From IMG/VR virus record IMGVR_UViG_3300035162_000138, positions 1 through 32,746 of that record: 32,746 nucleotides of DNA; one strand, 5' to 3'. The position numbers and the translations under genes are program-made. Shown here piece by piece: positions 9,110-17,544 of this stretch (the stretch's first letter is position 1; each line of letters starts with the position of its first letter). The notes under the pieces were generated by a model. It searched no databases. It was given only the letters and a program-made list of their open reading frames with translations, and had not been told where the DNA came from. The DNA is from a virus.

Positions 9110-9755
9110 GTAACCTCGTAATCGACAGAGTTGACGACGGTATCGCCGGGACTGGCGACGCTGCGGCTGTGTAATTTAAAAAGCCGCTGGTGTTGTCAAA
9201 CATATAGTTGACCTCAAGATAGTCGCCAGCAGCCACAGTAAAGATTTGGGTGCGAGACGTAATTAAGGTTGCGTTGTTCCGGTGCAGCGCAGTCGCCATG
9301 CCGCTGTTGGCTGCGTCTGTTCCGTTTATGCTGGGCCAGAAGTAAAAGTGTACGGTGCTGGAAGAAGTTGACGACACTTGCGCCGAAAACGCCAAGACGT
9401 ATTCCCCGGCTTCCTCGAATACAATGCGAGATGCAGGAGTTCCCTGCGTAATGCCAGAGTTCCCCACCGGGGCGTCATAAGTTATTTTGTATGCAGTGTT
9501 GGCTAAGGCTGCAGTAACGTCGGCAGTCTTGATAAAATTAGCGTGGCCACCTTCCAGTACAATCTGATGCCACGCGCCACTCTTGGACACTACCGGGTAG
9601 CCGTTGGCTGGATCCCACAATAATACGCCGTCCTGCGAGGCCGAGGCGGACGCATCCTTAAAGCCAAGCTGGTCAAGTGCCAGCCCAAGGTAGCGCCGCA
9701 TATTCTCGGCCCACTGGCTTATGTCCAGCGTAATTGGTGGGAGTATCCTACTCAC
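9102..9755 (-). CDS. Probable tail-associated protein with beta-sandwich (C1q/TNF-like) C-terminus
   Basis: A 217-residue protein that begins with GTG, the GTGA overlapping the stop of the nozzle gene. The first 40 residues are helical (ISQWAENMRRYLGLALDQLG), the style of virion-attachment helices. Residues about 85-215 are beta-rich with the pattern EYVLAFSAQVSSTSS, then FYFWPSINGTDAANSG and GDYLEVNYMFDN, which resembles jelly-roll C1q-like domains found in many phage tail and fibre proteins. It probably decorates the tail or takes part in receptor binding; this is inference from the fold pattern and position. Confidence 0.62.
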   Translation of the reverse strand: MSRILPPITLDISQWAENMRRYLGLALDQLGFKDASASASQDGVLLWDPANGYPVVSKSGAWHQIVLEGGHANFIKTADVTAALANTAYKITYDAPVGNSGITQGTPASRIVFEEAGEYVLAFSAQVSSTSSSTVHFYFWPSINGTDAANSGMATALHRNNATLITSRTQIFTVAAGDYLEVNYMFDNTSGFLNYTAAASPVPAIPSSTLSITRLHG

Positions 9756-11230
9756 CTGCGGCCACCAGCTACAGCGTCAAGCCGCATAATACCGACGCGC
9801 CAATCTGATGCGGCGTCGCCCGTGACACGCATTCTAATTTGACGCCCGGTAAAGCGCAAACTGGTCGGGTTGGCCATGTTGTAAGGGCCATAGTCACGCT
9901 CGGTATCCGTTGGATAGAAGCGCGTTTTAAACGTGGCATTCACATCTCCCAGCGTCTTTTCATCTGGGATCATGCCGCGCACAGCCATAACTTGTTCGCC
10001 AACGCCAATGGCAATTGGACCAGTCTCGGCGAATGGCGTTTGGGTTCCGTAGTTAAATCCAATTTCCTGCTCGTACAGAGTGCCGTCGGCGGCAATCCAG
10101 AACGGCTGACGAAACACTCCGCGATCTACGCCAGCAGTGCGGCCAATCGTGCCAGTGGTCCAGATGTTTTCTGCGTAGTCAAATGAGACGTAGCTGTCGC
10201 ACTCCGTGCTGCTTTCGCTGGGGTAAAACCACCATATTTCATTAAAGCGGCTATTCACTACGGCGTGTACTTTGGATTTCTGGTCGTTGTTTATGTCGCT
10301 GAAAACGTAATCAGACACATCACAAGGCAATGCTTGCACAGCGCCACCAGAATACACAAAGAATGAACGCTGGCCCATCCACATGACGCCTGCGTCAACA
10401 GATGCCGCCGCATTGGCCGCAATTAATCCGCAAGATGTTCCAACACGCTCAAACCCGTAGACGTAGGGTGGGCCGCTATATGTAGCCGTGTGAGCGTCTT
10501 GGTCTGTAAGTATGAGAGACTGGCCGCGTGTACGCAGCCCAGCAAGAATGACGCCGTTTGTCTGAATTTGAATGTCACCCGCTTCGTTAGTCGCGGCTGG
10601 CGTCCACAAATTATTATCCTCTCGGTCTGACCACGCCACCTTGCGAGGGTCGCCGCTTGCGCCAAAAGCAAACACAAACCGCTCCTCTGTCACCATCATG
10701 CCAGAGCAACTTGTCGGCGCGTTGGACAGAACGGCGGCTGGTGTTGCGGCATCAAGCTGCCACTCGTAAATCTTGCCATCGTCTGCCGTGCAGCCCAGCA
10801 GATACTCGCCCCAGTTTTCCAAGCTCCATGTGGTAGCTCGCAAAATGCTGCCAGTGTCTTCAGAGGGCAGGCCGTACAAGCCATTGCCAAATGTGCTTCC
10901 GCTGTAGCCAGTAAACGCCGTGGCATCTACGCGGCCACCAGTAAAGCCAGCCGGGGTGATGTCGCTGATGGTGTTGCCAGCGGTCATTGCGTACAGCTTA
11001 TTGTGCGTACCAAGAGCCACGCGGCGGTTGTTGGAATTGTCTTCCCACGCCACCATTGTCCGTGCAACGCCGTTCAGATCAACAGTACCGCGCTGACGCC
11101 AGCCGCCAATGGGGCGCAACGCGCCCTCATGCCAGCGGATTAAGTTACCGTCGCGCCAGCGGCCCTGAGACTGATACTCAGTGCCGTTTCTATACTGACC
11201 CGCTGGTAGGTTTAGTGGGATTAACGGCAT
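9752..11230 (-). CDS. Tail nozzle / head-closure protein, P22 gp10-like
   Basis: A 492-residue, Gly/Trp/Asp-rich, all-beta protein. The start (PLIPLNLPAGQYRNGTEYQ, then GRWRDGNLIRWHEGALRPIGGW) is typical of the P22 gp10 stabilisation-protein family, and the repeated short strands (VALGTHNKLYAM, YLLGCTADDGKIYEW, RFVFAFGASGDPRKVAWSD) suggest a beta-propeller. In P22-like phages this protein forms the tail nozzle that seals the head after packaging and carries the tailspikes or fibres. It lies directly upstream of the C1q-like tail protein and downstream of the fibre chaperone, which fits a tail-hub role. Confidence 0.82.
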   Translation of the reverse strand: MPLIPLNLPAGQYRNGTEYQSQGRWRDGNLIRWHEGALRPIGGWRQRGTVDLNGVARTMVAWEDNSNNRRVALGTHNKLYAMTAGNTISDITPAGFTGGRVDATAFTGYSGSTFGNGLYGLPSEDTGSILRATTWSLENWGEYLLGCTADDGKIYEWQLDAATPAAVLSNAPTSCSGMMVTEERFVFAFGASGDPRKVAWSDREDNNLWTPAATNEAGDIQIQTNGVILAGLRTRGQSLILTDQDAHTATYSGPPYVYGFERVGTSCGLIAANAAASVDAGVMWMGQRSFFVYSGGAVQALPCDVSDYVFSDINNDQKSKVHAVVNSRFNEIWWFYPSESSTECDSYVSFDYAENIWTTGTIGRTAGVDRGVFRQPFWIAADGTLYEQEIGFNYGTQTPFAETGPIAIGVGEQVMAVRGMIPDEKTLGDVNATFKTRFYPTDTERDYGPYNMANPTSLRFTGRQIRMRVTGDAASDWRVGIMRLDAVAGGRR

Positions 11231-11244
11231 GGCCTGCTCCCTAT

Positions 11245-11745
11245 TTAAGCTGGTTTAGTAGGCCAGTCGGCATCGTCCAGATTTGGGAAATCAGCGTGGC
11301 TGGTAATATCACGCAAAGCCTGACGATAAGTTGTCATTGGCGCGTCCATTGTTACGTCCGTCAATGCGAAGTAATCTGTCTCAGCCAGCAGCGTGTTGCG
11401 AGTGGTGCGCACAGCTTCGCCAGCCGTTGCGTCGAGCGTCGCCTGATACGCAGTCTCATGCTCCGCCTTGGTGGTTGTTACGCCATCCTCAGTCGTGTCA
11501 GAGAACATGTCACGGGCAACGTACTTCTCCACCCAGTTACCATTGGCATCCTGCACTACGCCATCACGGGCAGATGATTGGTATGCTGTTGTCGTAGCCG
11601 CTGGTGAGGCCAAGACAGCCTCTAGGCTAAGGCCAGCAAGTGTTGCAGTCTTCCATGTTCGAGGTAGGGAGACGTTGCTGTAGTGGCTCCGCCATTGCCC
11701 TTGGGTTTTGACTTCGCCTGTAGTTGTGTGTCTGTATTCGCTCAT
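11245..11745 (-). CDS. Tail fibre assembly chaperone-like protein (Phage_tail_APC type)
   Basis: A 166-residue protein. It begins with EYRHTTTGEVKTQGQWR, a start seen in phage tail proteins. Its last 60 residues carry the pattern of the phage tail assembly chaperone family: RNTLLAETDYFALTDV, then YRQALRDIT, FPNLDDADWPTKPA. In that family the domain helps fold or attach fibre proteins. The ATG at 11745 has AAGGA eight bases upstream. It sits just downstream of the large fibre-like gene and upstream of the nozzle gene, as expected for a fibre chaperone or an attached fibre-tip domain. Confidence 0.7.
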   Translation of the reverse strand: MSEYRHTTTGEVKTQGQWRSHYSNVSLPRTWKTATLAGLSLEAVLASPAATTTAYQSSARDGVVQDANGNWVEKYVARDMFSDTTEDGVTTTKAEHETAYQATLDATAGEAVRTTRNTLLAETDYFALTDVTMDAPMTTYRQALRDITSHADFPNLDDADWPTKPA

Positions 11746-11772
11746 TAGATTGATCCTTTCATATGAGTTTGA

Positions 11773-13755
11773 TTATGCCACCGCATAGTAAATGTAGGTT
11801 GCACTAGATACGTTGATGTTTGTGGCTGCTATCTGATTAACAATGAAGCCACTGCTATCTGGGTCAATGCTATCGTCAGACACTTCATCTGCCGTAGTGT
11901 TAAGGCTCATGTGTGGGTCATTACCAGCGACAATACCACGGGCTGTGTCCCAAACATACCAGTCGCCTGTGCTGTCTGTACGCTTGATGAGGATAAACCT
12001 AGCACCCGAAGTGAAGCCAGCGTTGATGGTTTGGCTTGAGCCATTGCCTGTGTAGCTGCCGACCTTGGATACACCAGCTAAGGTTGCGAAGAGGTAGGCT
12101 ATGTAGGTTGCGCCAGAAGTATTACAGCCCGTTAAGTTGCCCGTATAGTCAATCCCAAAGGTAGTCGCATCTGGAGTTCTCCATATTGTTCCAATAGCAG
12201 AGCTTTCAGCATTATCGTAGTTTACGAACACATAGCTATCAGTTACGGAAGTTAATTCACTGGACTGCACAAACCAATATTCAGCAGTGCTTCTAGACTT
12301 ATATAAAACAAGTTCAGGGGCCACGCCAAGGTTATGATTTAAGGTCAAGGGGCTTCCCGTCCCCGTGTAAGCCACAACATCGAAGAAGGAAGGCGCACGT
12401 TTCCACGCATAATCAAAGTAGCCCGAAGAGACAGACCTATTCGGATTGCTGGTGGGTAGGAGATACCCATCCATGTAACCAGCAAGTGTTACGGAGGTGC
12501 TTGCACCCGCAACTTCCGCGCCGGTGGACGGTGTAAGAAGGTAAGGTTCACCACGCAGCCTGTCATATGTCCAGCCGGGATAGTATCCGCCTGTGCGTGA
12601 GTTAGCTATAAGTAGGTCTACAGGAAACCCAACCCCCGTAACTTCTGTAGCGGTATTGTTCCCAGACCGTGTCAATGCGTGAAACACCTCAGTCCCAGCC
12701 TCTGGTGGAGCAAGTTGTCCACGGCGGATTGCCATGTAGATGTGGGTTGCTCCAGAGGCGTTAGACGCAGTTACAGCACCAGTTAGCTTAAACCCAGTAG
12801 GCAAAGGGCTGGCAGCTGGCACAGCACCAATAACTGCATTCTCAGCAGCAGAGCTATCAGCAGCTAATGTTGCATCGTCTCCCCCACTAACAAAACCTCG
12901 CATTTGGTCTATAATCATCCAGTTGGAACTTGCGGTAGCATTCTTTACCATCAGCCACTGAGGCTCAAACCCTAAGTCAATCTCAGGGCCATTGGTGGAA
13001 CCATTACCAGTATAACTACCACACTTGATAATATCTTGGTCACCATCAGGGCCGAACTCACCGTCACCACTGTCGTTGTGGGCGAAGAGGTAGGCAACGT
13101 ATGTTGAGCCTGACGTATTAACGTCTCCGTGTGTGCCTACTGTAAATACACTATCTGTTGGCTCTGTATCATTCCACTTATTAGTGGCTGTAGCTTTAGC
13201 ATTACTTAGGTTCAGAAAGATGTGATCTGCTGCTGTAAGAGACCTGTGGTAGACGTTCCAATTAGTGGCTTTGCTAGTGGCCTTTACTATAATCATACCG
13301 GGAACACTACCAAGGTTATGACTTACAGTACGACCAGCAACACTATCCCCAGTATACGTCACCACATCGAAGAACTTAGGGGCCTTGCGGAATGTCCACG
13401 AGGCGTAGTTGTCAGTGTTATAGTTGGGTGGGTGACCATTTAAAACTGTAAATCCTGAAGTTGTAGGGGACCAAGTTCCAGCGCCTTGGTCTTGGCTCCC
13501 TGCTGTCAGGTTGCTAGATAGTTTAAAATTATCGCCTCTTTCTGTATCAAATAAAAGGTGGTCTGACGTGGAGACATTATTTCGGCTTTTAATCCAAGTT
13601 AAACCACCCTCATCTGTAAGATTTACGCCGTTGTTAATTGTCCTATCTGTGCCGTCAGCAAGATACAAATAAGTGCTGAACACATCTGTAATATCTAGGC
13701 CAGCACCGCCAGCATTACCAGCAGCGGCTTGGAGCATTTTCTTTTTAGTAGCCAT
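11773..13755 (-). CDS. Repeat-containing tail fibre-like protein (DUF7483-type repeats)
   Basis: A 660-residue, Ser/Thr/Gly/Asn-rich, beta-rich protein. It contains about four tandem diverged repeats of roughly 110 residues. Each has FFDVVTYTG or a CGSYTGNG / VGSYTGNG start, then HNLG or DLGF, a VK or YK strand, a W (NWNVYH, NWMIID, YWFVQS, DWYVWD) and an ending such as SGSTYVAYLFAH or SGATYIAYLFAT. Such repeats are frequent in fibre genes of marine phages. The likely role is host attachment as a tail fibre or a long surface protein. It starts at an ATG with GGAG eight bases upstream and lies between a short fibre-like gene and the chaperone-like gene. Confidence 0.75.
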   Translation of the reverse strand: MATKKKMLQAAAGNAGGAGLDITDVFSTYLYLADGTDRTINNGVNLTDEGGLTWIKSRNNVSTSDHLLFDTERGDNFKLSSNLTAGSQDQGAGTWSPTTSGFTVLNGHPPNYNTDNYASWTFRKAPKFFDVVTYTGDSVAGRTVSHNLGSVPGMIIVKATSKATNWNVYHRSLTAADHIFLNLSNAKATATNKWNDTEPTDSVFTVGTHGDVNTSGSTYVAYLFAHNDSGDGEFGPDGDQDIIKCGSYTGNGSTNGPEIDLGFEPQWLMVKNATASSNWMIIDQMRGFVSGGDDATLAADSSAAENAVIGAVPAASPLPTGFKLTGAVTASNASGATHIYMAIRRGQLAPPEAGTEVFHALTRSGNNTATEVTGVGFPVDLLIANSRTGGYYPGWTYDRLRGEPYLLTPSTGAEVAGASTSVTLAGYMDGYLLPTSNPNRSVSSGYFDYAWKRAPSFFDVVAYTGTGSPLTLNHNLGVAPELVLYKSRSTAEYWFVQSSELTSVTDSYVFVNYDNAESSAIGTIWRTPDATTFGIDYTGNLTGCNTSGATYIAYLFATLAGVSKVGSYTGNGSSQTINAGFTSGARFILIKRTDSTGDWYVWDTARGIVAGNDPHMSLNTTADEVSDDSIDPDSSGFIVNQIAATNINVSSATYIYYAVA

Positions 13756-13767
13756 TATTTAAGCTCC

Positions 13768-14370
13768 TTATGCCAGAGCCTGACCAGCTGTGAACCCGTA
13801 CCATGTAGTCCCACCGTCCCGAGAAGTGAACACAAACACATCCTTGGCAGATGCCGTGGCTGTCAGGGTAGGAGCAGTAGCAGCGGGCCAATCAACAGAC
13901 GTAGGCCATGTTACTGTAAAGCCAGACGCAGAGGCATCTTGGATAATCTCTATGGACATAGCGTAAGCCGTGCCGCTCGCGGGTGGATTGCTGAATGTAA
14001 ATGTGGTGTTCTCTGTCAGTGTGTGGCTGAACGTGTTGCCGGTCTCACAGTTTACTGTGGTAGCGTTGCTTGTTGATGTGACAGCGGCGTATGTTTCGTT
14101 GTAGCTATCAGCTATAAACTCGCCTGTTACGTCAGCCGTAATCTTTGTGTTGATTTGCGTCTGGATGGCAGAAGTCACGCCTACAACGTAATTTAACTGA
14201 GCCGTCGTGACCGTAGCACCGTCAAGGATTGCAATCTCAGTGGCGCTTACAGCCCCAAGGAGAGTATCCGTTTCGGTCCAGTTATCATTGATTTTTGTAC
14301 CCCAAGTGTCCTCGCTTGCGCCGACTTCTGGTAAGGTAAAACCTTGGTTTGGTGTAGTTCCATCAGCCAT
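13768..14370 (-). CDS. Tail fibre / collar-like protein
   Basis: A 200-residue protein. Its N-terminus (GFTLPEVGASEDTWGTKINDN followed by WTETD) is the attachment-type segment seen in many marine phage fibre proteins, next to the AILDGATVTTAQLNYVVGVT unit, which usually forms trimeric coiled or beta-helical shafts. Residues about 90-200 are beta-rich with Thr and Phe (TENTTFTFSN, FTVTWPTSVDWP, KDVFVFTSRDGGTTWYG). Its start overlaps the stop of the upstream gene as TAATG. I infer a fibre adaptor that links the baseplate to the longer fibre at 11773-13755. Confidence 0.72.
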   Translation of the reverse strand: MADGTTPNQGFTLPEVGASEDTWGTKINDNWTETDTLLGAVSATEIAILDGATVTTAQLNYVVGVTSAIQTQINTKITADVTGEFIADSYNETYAAVTSTSNATTVNCETGNTFSHTLTENTTFTFSNPPASGTAYAMSIEIIQDASASGFTVTWPTSVDWPAATAPTLTATASAKDVFVFTSRDGGTTWYGFTAGQALA

Positions 14371-15002
14371 TACGCGGCCCTCTCTAAGTAATCTGCCTCG
14401 GTCCAGCTTGTAGTCGGACTAGACGCCTCAAGCCACTTATATCGCGCAGAAACGCTTGCTGTAAAGCCAAACTGATCTGACGCCGCCATTAATCTAACGC
14501 GGTTATACACTATATCCGTTGATATGGAAACAGTAGGGGTTGCCGCGCCAACTGTATCAATAACCGCATTGGATACTGCAACAACGCTAATAATAGGAGA
14601 CGCCGCAACATTTCGCGTAACTTGCGCAGATGCGGTGGCGCTCACGGCAATAGTTGCCGACGCGCTGGCGTCTTCAATGCTAATATTTTTTCCGTAAAGA
14701 TACGAGCCGTAAGTGTTAAGTCCGTAGCCGGGACGGAAGCCCGGTATCACTTCATACTTAATTGCAGACACCGACGCGATGCCGCCTAGACTTATGTTTG
14801 CCGCCGCATCCGCAACTCTAATAGCCGTTGGCTCAGACGCAACAATGCCTATGGACGCAGAAGCCGCCGCCGACACGACAGTGACGGCAAAGGCTGTAGC
14901 AGAAACGCCAATGGACGCAGAAGCTGCGCCCTGCGTCGTCTCCGGCTCTCCGTACAGCCCAGAGGTAAAAACCCCAGAGCCGTATGTTGAGCGTAAAGCC
15001 AT
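14370..15002 (-). CDS. Ala/Ser/Val-rich repetitive tail protein
   Basis: A 210-residue protein without a recognised family. It opens with STYGSGVFTSGLYG and repeats that pattern near residue 90 (GLNTYGSYLYG). Between and after are diverged repeats of about 20-25 residues with alternating Ala, Ser, Val and Ile (ASASIGVSATAFAVTVVSAA, ASASATIAVSATASAQV), predicted beta-rich, ending in a RYKWLEASSPTTSWTEADY tail. Such alternating repeats suggest a beta-helical or fibrous structure on the virion. It overlaps both neighbours as TAATG. It may be a tail-fibre shaft or head decoration; I cannot tell which. Confidence 0.6.
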   Translation of the reverse strand: MALRSTYGSGVFTSGLYGEPETTQGAASASIGVSATAFAVTVVSAAASASIGIVASEPTAIRVADAAANISLGGIASVSAIKYEVIPGFRPGYGLNTYGSYLYGKNISIEDASASATIAVSATASAQVTRNVAASPIISVVAVSNAVIDTVGAATPTVSISTDIVYNRVRLMAASDQFGFTASVSARYKWLEASSPTTSWTEADYLERAA

Positions 15003-15388
15003 TAGCTGGCCGTGATGTCTAAGTCACCCGTTGGAATACGGAACACATCGCCATCATTGATAGCTTTGGCAACTGTCAAAGCAGAGTGAATAATCATGTT
15101 GCCGCTAGTGGCCGCGTCCATGATGCCAATCCATCCGATAGTACCCCAGTTACCGCCAGTAGCGGCAGGGAACTCAACGCCAGCAGTGTTGGATGCAACG
15201 TCGGCAGTTACGCTGAAAGTTACAGCAGTTCGGGCATATGCGCTACCAGACACCTCTGTACCAGCAGTGCCAGTATCAGTTGGGTCAGATGTAAACAAAC
15301 CAATGTACCAAGTCGTTGGACGGGTTACAGTGGTTGTCGTAAGCAAGTATTCAAGCGTTTTGGTCTCAAAAGCATTTGTTAAAGACAT
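15002..15388 (-). CDS. Small beta-rich tail protein
   Basis: I choose the ATG at 15388 (128 residues) because it has GGAGAG five bases upstream; the frame stays open upstream to 15421 without such a site. The protein contains TTWYIGLFTSDPTDTGTAGT, EVSGSAYAR and WGTIGWIGIMDAATSGNMI, a pattern frequent in small phage proteins annotated as tail or fibre proteins, with an Ig-like or jelly-roll beta fold expected. It sits between the adaptor and the Ala/Ser-rich protein in the late operon. The role is probably structural; no catalytic motif is visible. Confidence 0.68.
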   Translation of the reverse strand: MSLTNAFETKTLEYLLTTTTVTRPTTWYIGLFTSDPTDTGTAGTEVSGSAYARTAVTFSVTADVASNTAGVEFPAATGGNWGTIGWIGIMDAATSGNMIIHSALTVAKAINDGDVFRIPTGDLDITAS

Positions 15389-15438
15389 CAAGTCTCTCCG
15401 ATCAGATATATCTGGTGGCAACTTACACCACTTTTAAG

Positions 15439-16059
15439 TTAATAGCTAGTGACGCGCATACGAAGACCAGAACCCGCAAATCTAGTGTCATCAGAAGCTT
15501 TTTGCAGTGAATCAAGTACAGATTGATAAAGCGCCGCCCATGTTTGAATTCTAGCGTCATCGTTCAAGTAAGGAGCAGACTGAACCAGTGCGCCATACAG
15601 GTAAATATCAGGCGCAGTAGTCAAAAGCCAGTTTGCAGTGTTTGTATTACTTAAAGCTGGCGTCTTAGCGTAATACTGAAGCTGCATCTGGTATTCAGCA
15701 TCAGGCGTTGGAAATACTTCAATCGTATCGCCAATGTTTGCGTAAAAACGCGGCCTACCAGACACATCAGCCGTGTTTTGACGATACTCAAGCATATCAT
15801 CGCGCGAAACCAACTCAATTTTATATGTATTGCCGGAGGTAATGCTAAATCGCACAGTCTCCATCCAATCAGTTGGCATTTGCACATAACGACTATCCAG
15901 CGTAGCATCTACGCGGTTAATCATCCTGTAATGCCGCAAGTCACGGTTAATGCCAGCTTCAGTCAATGAAATAAAATCAGGAATAACCGCCGTTAAGTCA
16001 TCGCGGTTAAGCCAATTAGCTATGGTGGTTTGCAGCTCTGCGTATGTTGTGATTGCCAT
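15439..16059 (-). CDS. Head-tail adaptor protein (SU10/P22 gp4-type)
   Basis: A 206-residue, mainly helical protein beginning with TYAELQTTIANWLNRDDLTA, then IPDFISLTEAGINRDLRHYRM. A beta-rich middle (YVQMPTDWMETVRF, IEVFPTPDAEYQMQLQYYAK) and a C-terminal YLYGALVQSAPYLNDDARI helix pair follow. This is the pattern of adaptor proteins that bind the portal ring and begin the tail in SU10- and P22-like podoviruses. Its start overlaps the stop of the previous gene as TAATG. An adaptor fits with the portal and nozzle found elsewhere in the window. Confidence 0.78.
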   Translation of the reverse strand: MAITTYAELQTTIANWLNRDDLTAVIPDFISLTEAGINRDLRHYRMINRVDATLDSRYVQMPTDWMETVRFSITSGNTYKIELVSRDDMLEYRQNTADVSGRPRFYANIGDTIEVFPTPDAEYQMQLQYYAKTPALSNTNTANWLLTTAPDIYLYGALVQSAPYLNDDARIQTWAALYQSVLDSLQKASDDTRFAGSGLRMRVTSY

Positions 16060-17288
16060 TAGTAATTCCCCGACATTTGTGCGCGGTTGACCAGCGCGTC
16101 TAGTGCATACATATCTGCGGCCTCTTTGCCCTGATTTCTCAAAATTTCGTCATAAGTCATTTGCGCGTCAACCCATTGGTTATCAATTTTCTGAGACATA
16201 TTGGGGTTCATCTGGAAACCCCTTATGTCTTTAGGTAGAGCCTCTGTCTTTAACATATTTGACCCTTTAGGGGTAGAGGCAACCATTTTTGGGTAAGCCT
16301 CATACGGCATCTGGCGCGGCACGTTGCTTGATCTAAGCTCATTTGCAGTAGCGGCAGATAACAATCCACCGGAAGCAGATTTGTTTGCAAACGACAAATT
16401 TCGTAAGCTTCTATTTGAGTTGTCAAATCTTGCATCGTCATTTCTTAACACGGCGTCACTTTTATTGGGCCTGTCAATCAGCATAATGTTGCTTGTACTG
16501 TCAATATCCTCTACGCCGTTTTTATAAGGGATATTCGTATAACCTTCCGCAGCAAGACGTTGCCTCATAAACTTAGGGGCCTCTAACGATCTATCTAGAT
16601 TGTTTTCATCAGCCACATTAGAAAGAAATTCTTCAAGATCAGATTCCTCCCAAATACGTCCAGTTTTTGGATTGTTGAAAGGCTTTCTCAAATCGCCTTT
16701 GAGTGGATAAGTTAATCCGCCGGTTTGGCCTTCAACACCTAGCTTTCTAGCTTCAGCAGCAGCAGCGGTTCCAACGTGCGGCCCAAGATTGCTTGTGCCA
16801 GTTTTCATTTTATTAAAATCGAAATCATCAAAATAATCATTTGATTGCGACCAATGATTAACATCAGACCAATCTTCCCCGAAATTAGAGGTTGGGGTTG
16901 CGGGGTCTAATCCGCCGCCTTTTCTTAAATTACTAGCAGCGCCGCTGCCCATAGCTAGACCAGCAGTACCCATAACCTCTGGGACGAGGTCTTGCTCTGG
17001 GATAAGCCCCTGAGATGCTGAATATGGTGCGTCAAATGCTTTTAATACCGGGGCAAGTAATCCAGCTAAAAATCCGCCAAGATTGTTGTCAATTTCAAAT
17101 TCACTAGTTGAGACGCCACGGGAACCTTCTTCCTTTGACAACAAGCCGCCAAAAATAGGTCTACGGCCAGACGCAGACAGCTCAGCGTCACGCGCCCTCG
17201 CCGCATCGTAAATAAACCGAAACGGGCTTGCCTGCTCCCGCCAGTAACGCATCTCATCAGGGTCTTGCTGATACGTTGGTCCAGCCAT
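16059..17288 (-). CDS. Putative virion protein with ADP-ribosyltransferase-like (ART-PolyVal-type) domain
   Basis: A 409-residue protein. Residues 1-135 look like a virion-tag region with an Ala/Gly/Leu-rich segment (GGFLAGLLAPVLKAFDAP). Residues about 143-300 follow the order seen in phage and polymorphic-toxin ADP-ribosyltransferase-like domains: NHWSQS (H145), FDDFDFNKM, GPHVGTAAAAEAR (H171, G173, T174), then GYTNIPYKNGVEDIDSTSN (E260, D261, S264-T-S) and DARFDNSNRSLRNLS. The C-terminal 100 residues are unrecognised. If active, it could modify a host protein after ejection with the DNA. It lies in the late operon, with GAGGA eight bases before the ATG. The fold call is moderate and activity is unproven. 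Confidence 0.62.
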   Translation of the reverse strand: MAGPTYQQDPDEMRYWREQASPFRFIYDAARARDAELSASGRRPIFGGLLSKEEGSRGVSTSEFEIDNNLGGFLAGLLAPVLKAFDAPYSASQGLIPEQDLVPEVMGTAGLAMGSGAASNLRKGGGLDPATPTSNFGEDWSDVNHWSQSNDYFDDFDFNKMKTGTSNLGPHVGTAAAAEARKLGVEGQTGGLTYPLKGDLRKPFNNPKTGRIWEESDLEEFLSNVADENNLDRSLEAPKFMRQRLAAEGYTNIPYKNGVEDIDSTSNIMLIDRPNKSDAVLRNDDARFDNSNRSLRNLSFANKSASGGLLSAATANELRSSNVPRQMPYEAYPKMVASTPKGSNMLKTEALPKDIRGFQMNPNMSQKIDNQWVDAQMTYDEILRNQGKEAADMYALDALVNRAQMSGNY

Positions 17289-17355
17289 ACAAACAGTCCT
17301 CTATTTTTTCAGCACAATAGCACATTTATTCAACAATGACCACGCAGGCTGCGTA

Positions 17356-17544
17356 TCACACATCCTCTAAGCCATCCATAACCTTTTTCATGCGGTCAGA
17401 CAGCTTCCAATGGCCAGCGCGCCACCTAGCAGCATACTGCGCATCCTCTAAATCCAACCCGCGCCCAATATACTGCTTGATCCAGTTATTCATGCGAATA
17501 TTTTTCATTTTTGGCGAAAGTTTGTGAAATGGAATTTTTTTCAT
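17356..17544 (-). CDS. Small basic hypothetical protein coupled to terminase
   Basis: A 62-residue protein rich in Lys, Arg, Met and Trp (KKIPFHKLSPKMKNIRMNNW, then a helical DAQYAARWRAGHWKLSDRMKK). Its ATG overlaps the large-terminase stop as ATGA, which supports translation. I do not recognise a family. The basic, helical character would allow nucleic-acid or terminase contact, but that is a guess from composition. Confidence 0.7.
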   Translation of the reverse strand: MKKIPFHKLSPKMKNIRMNNWIKQYIGRGLDLEDAQYAARWRAGHWKLSDRMKKVMDGLEDV

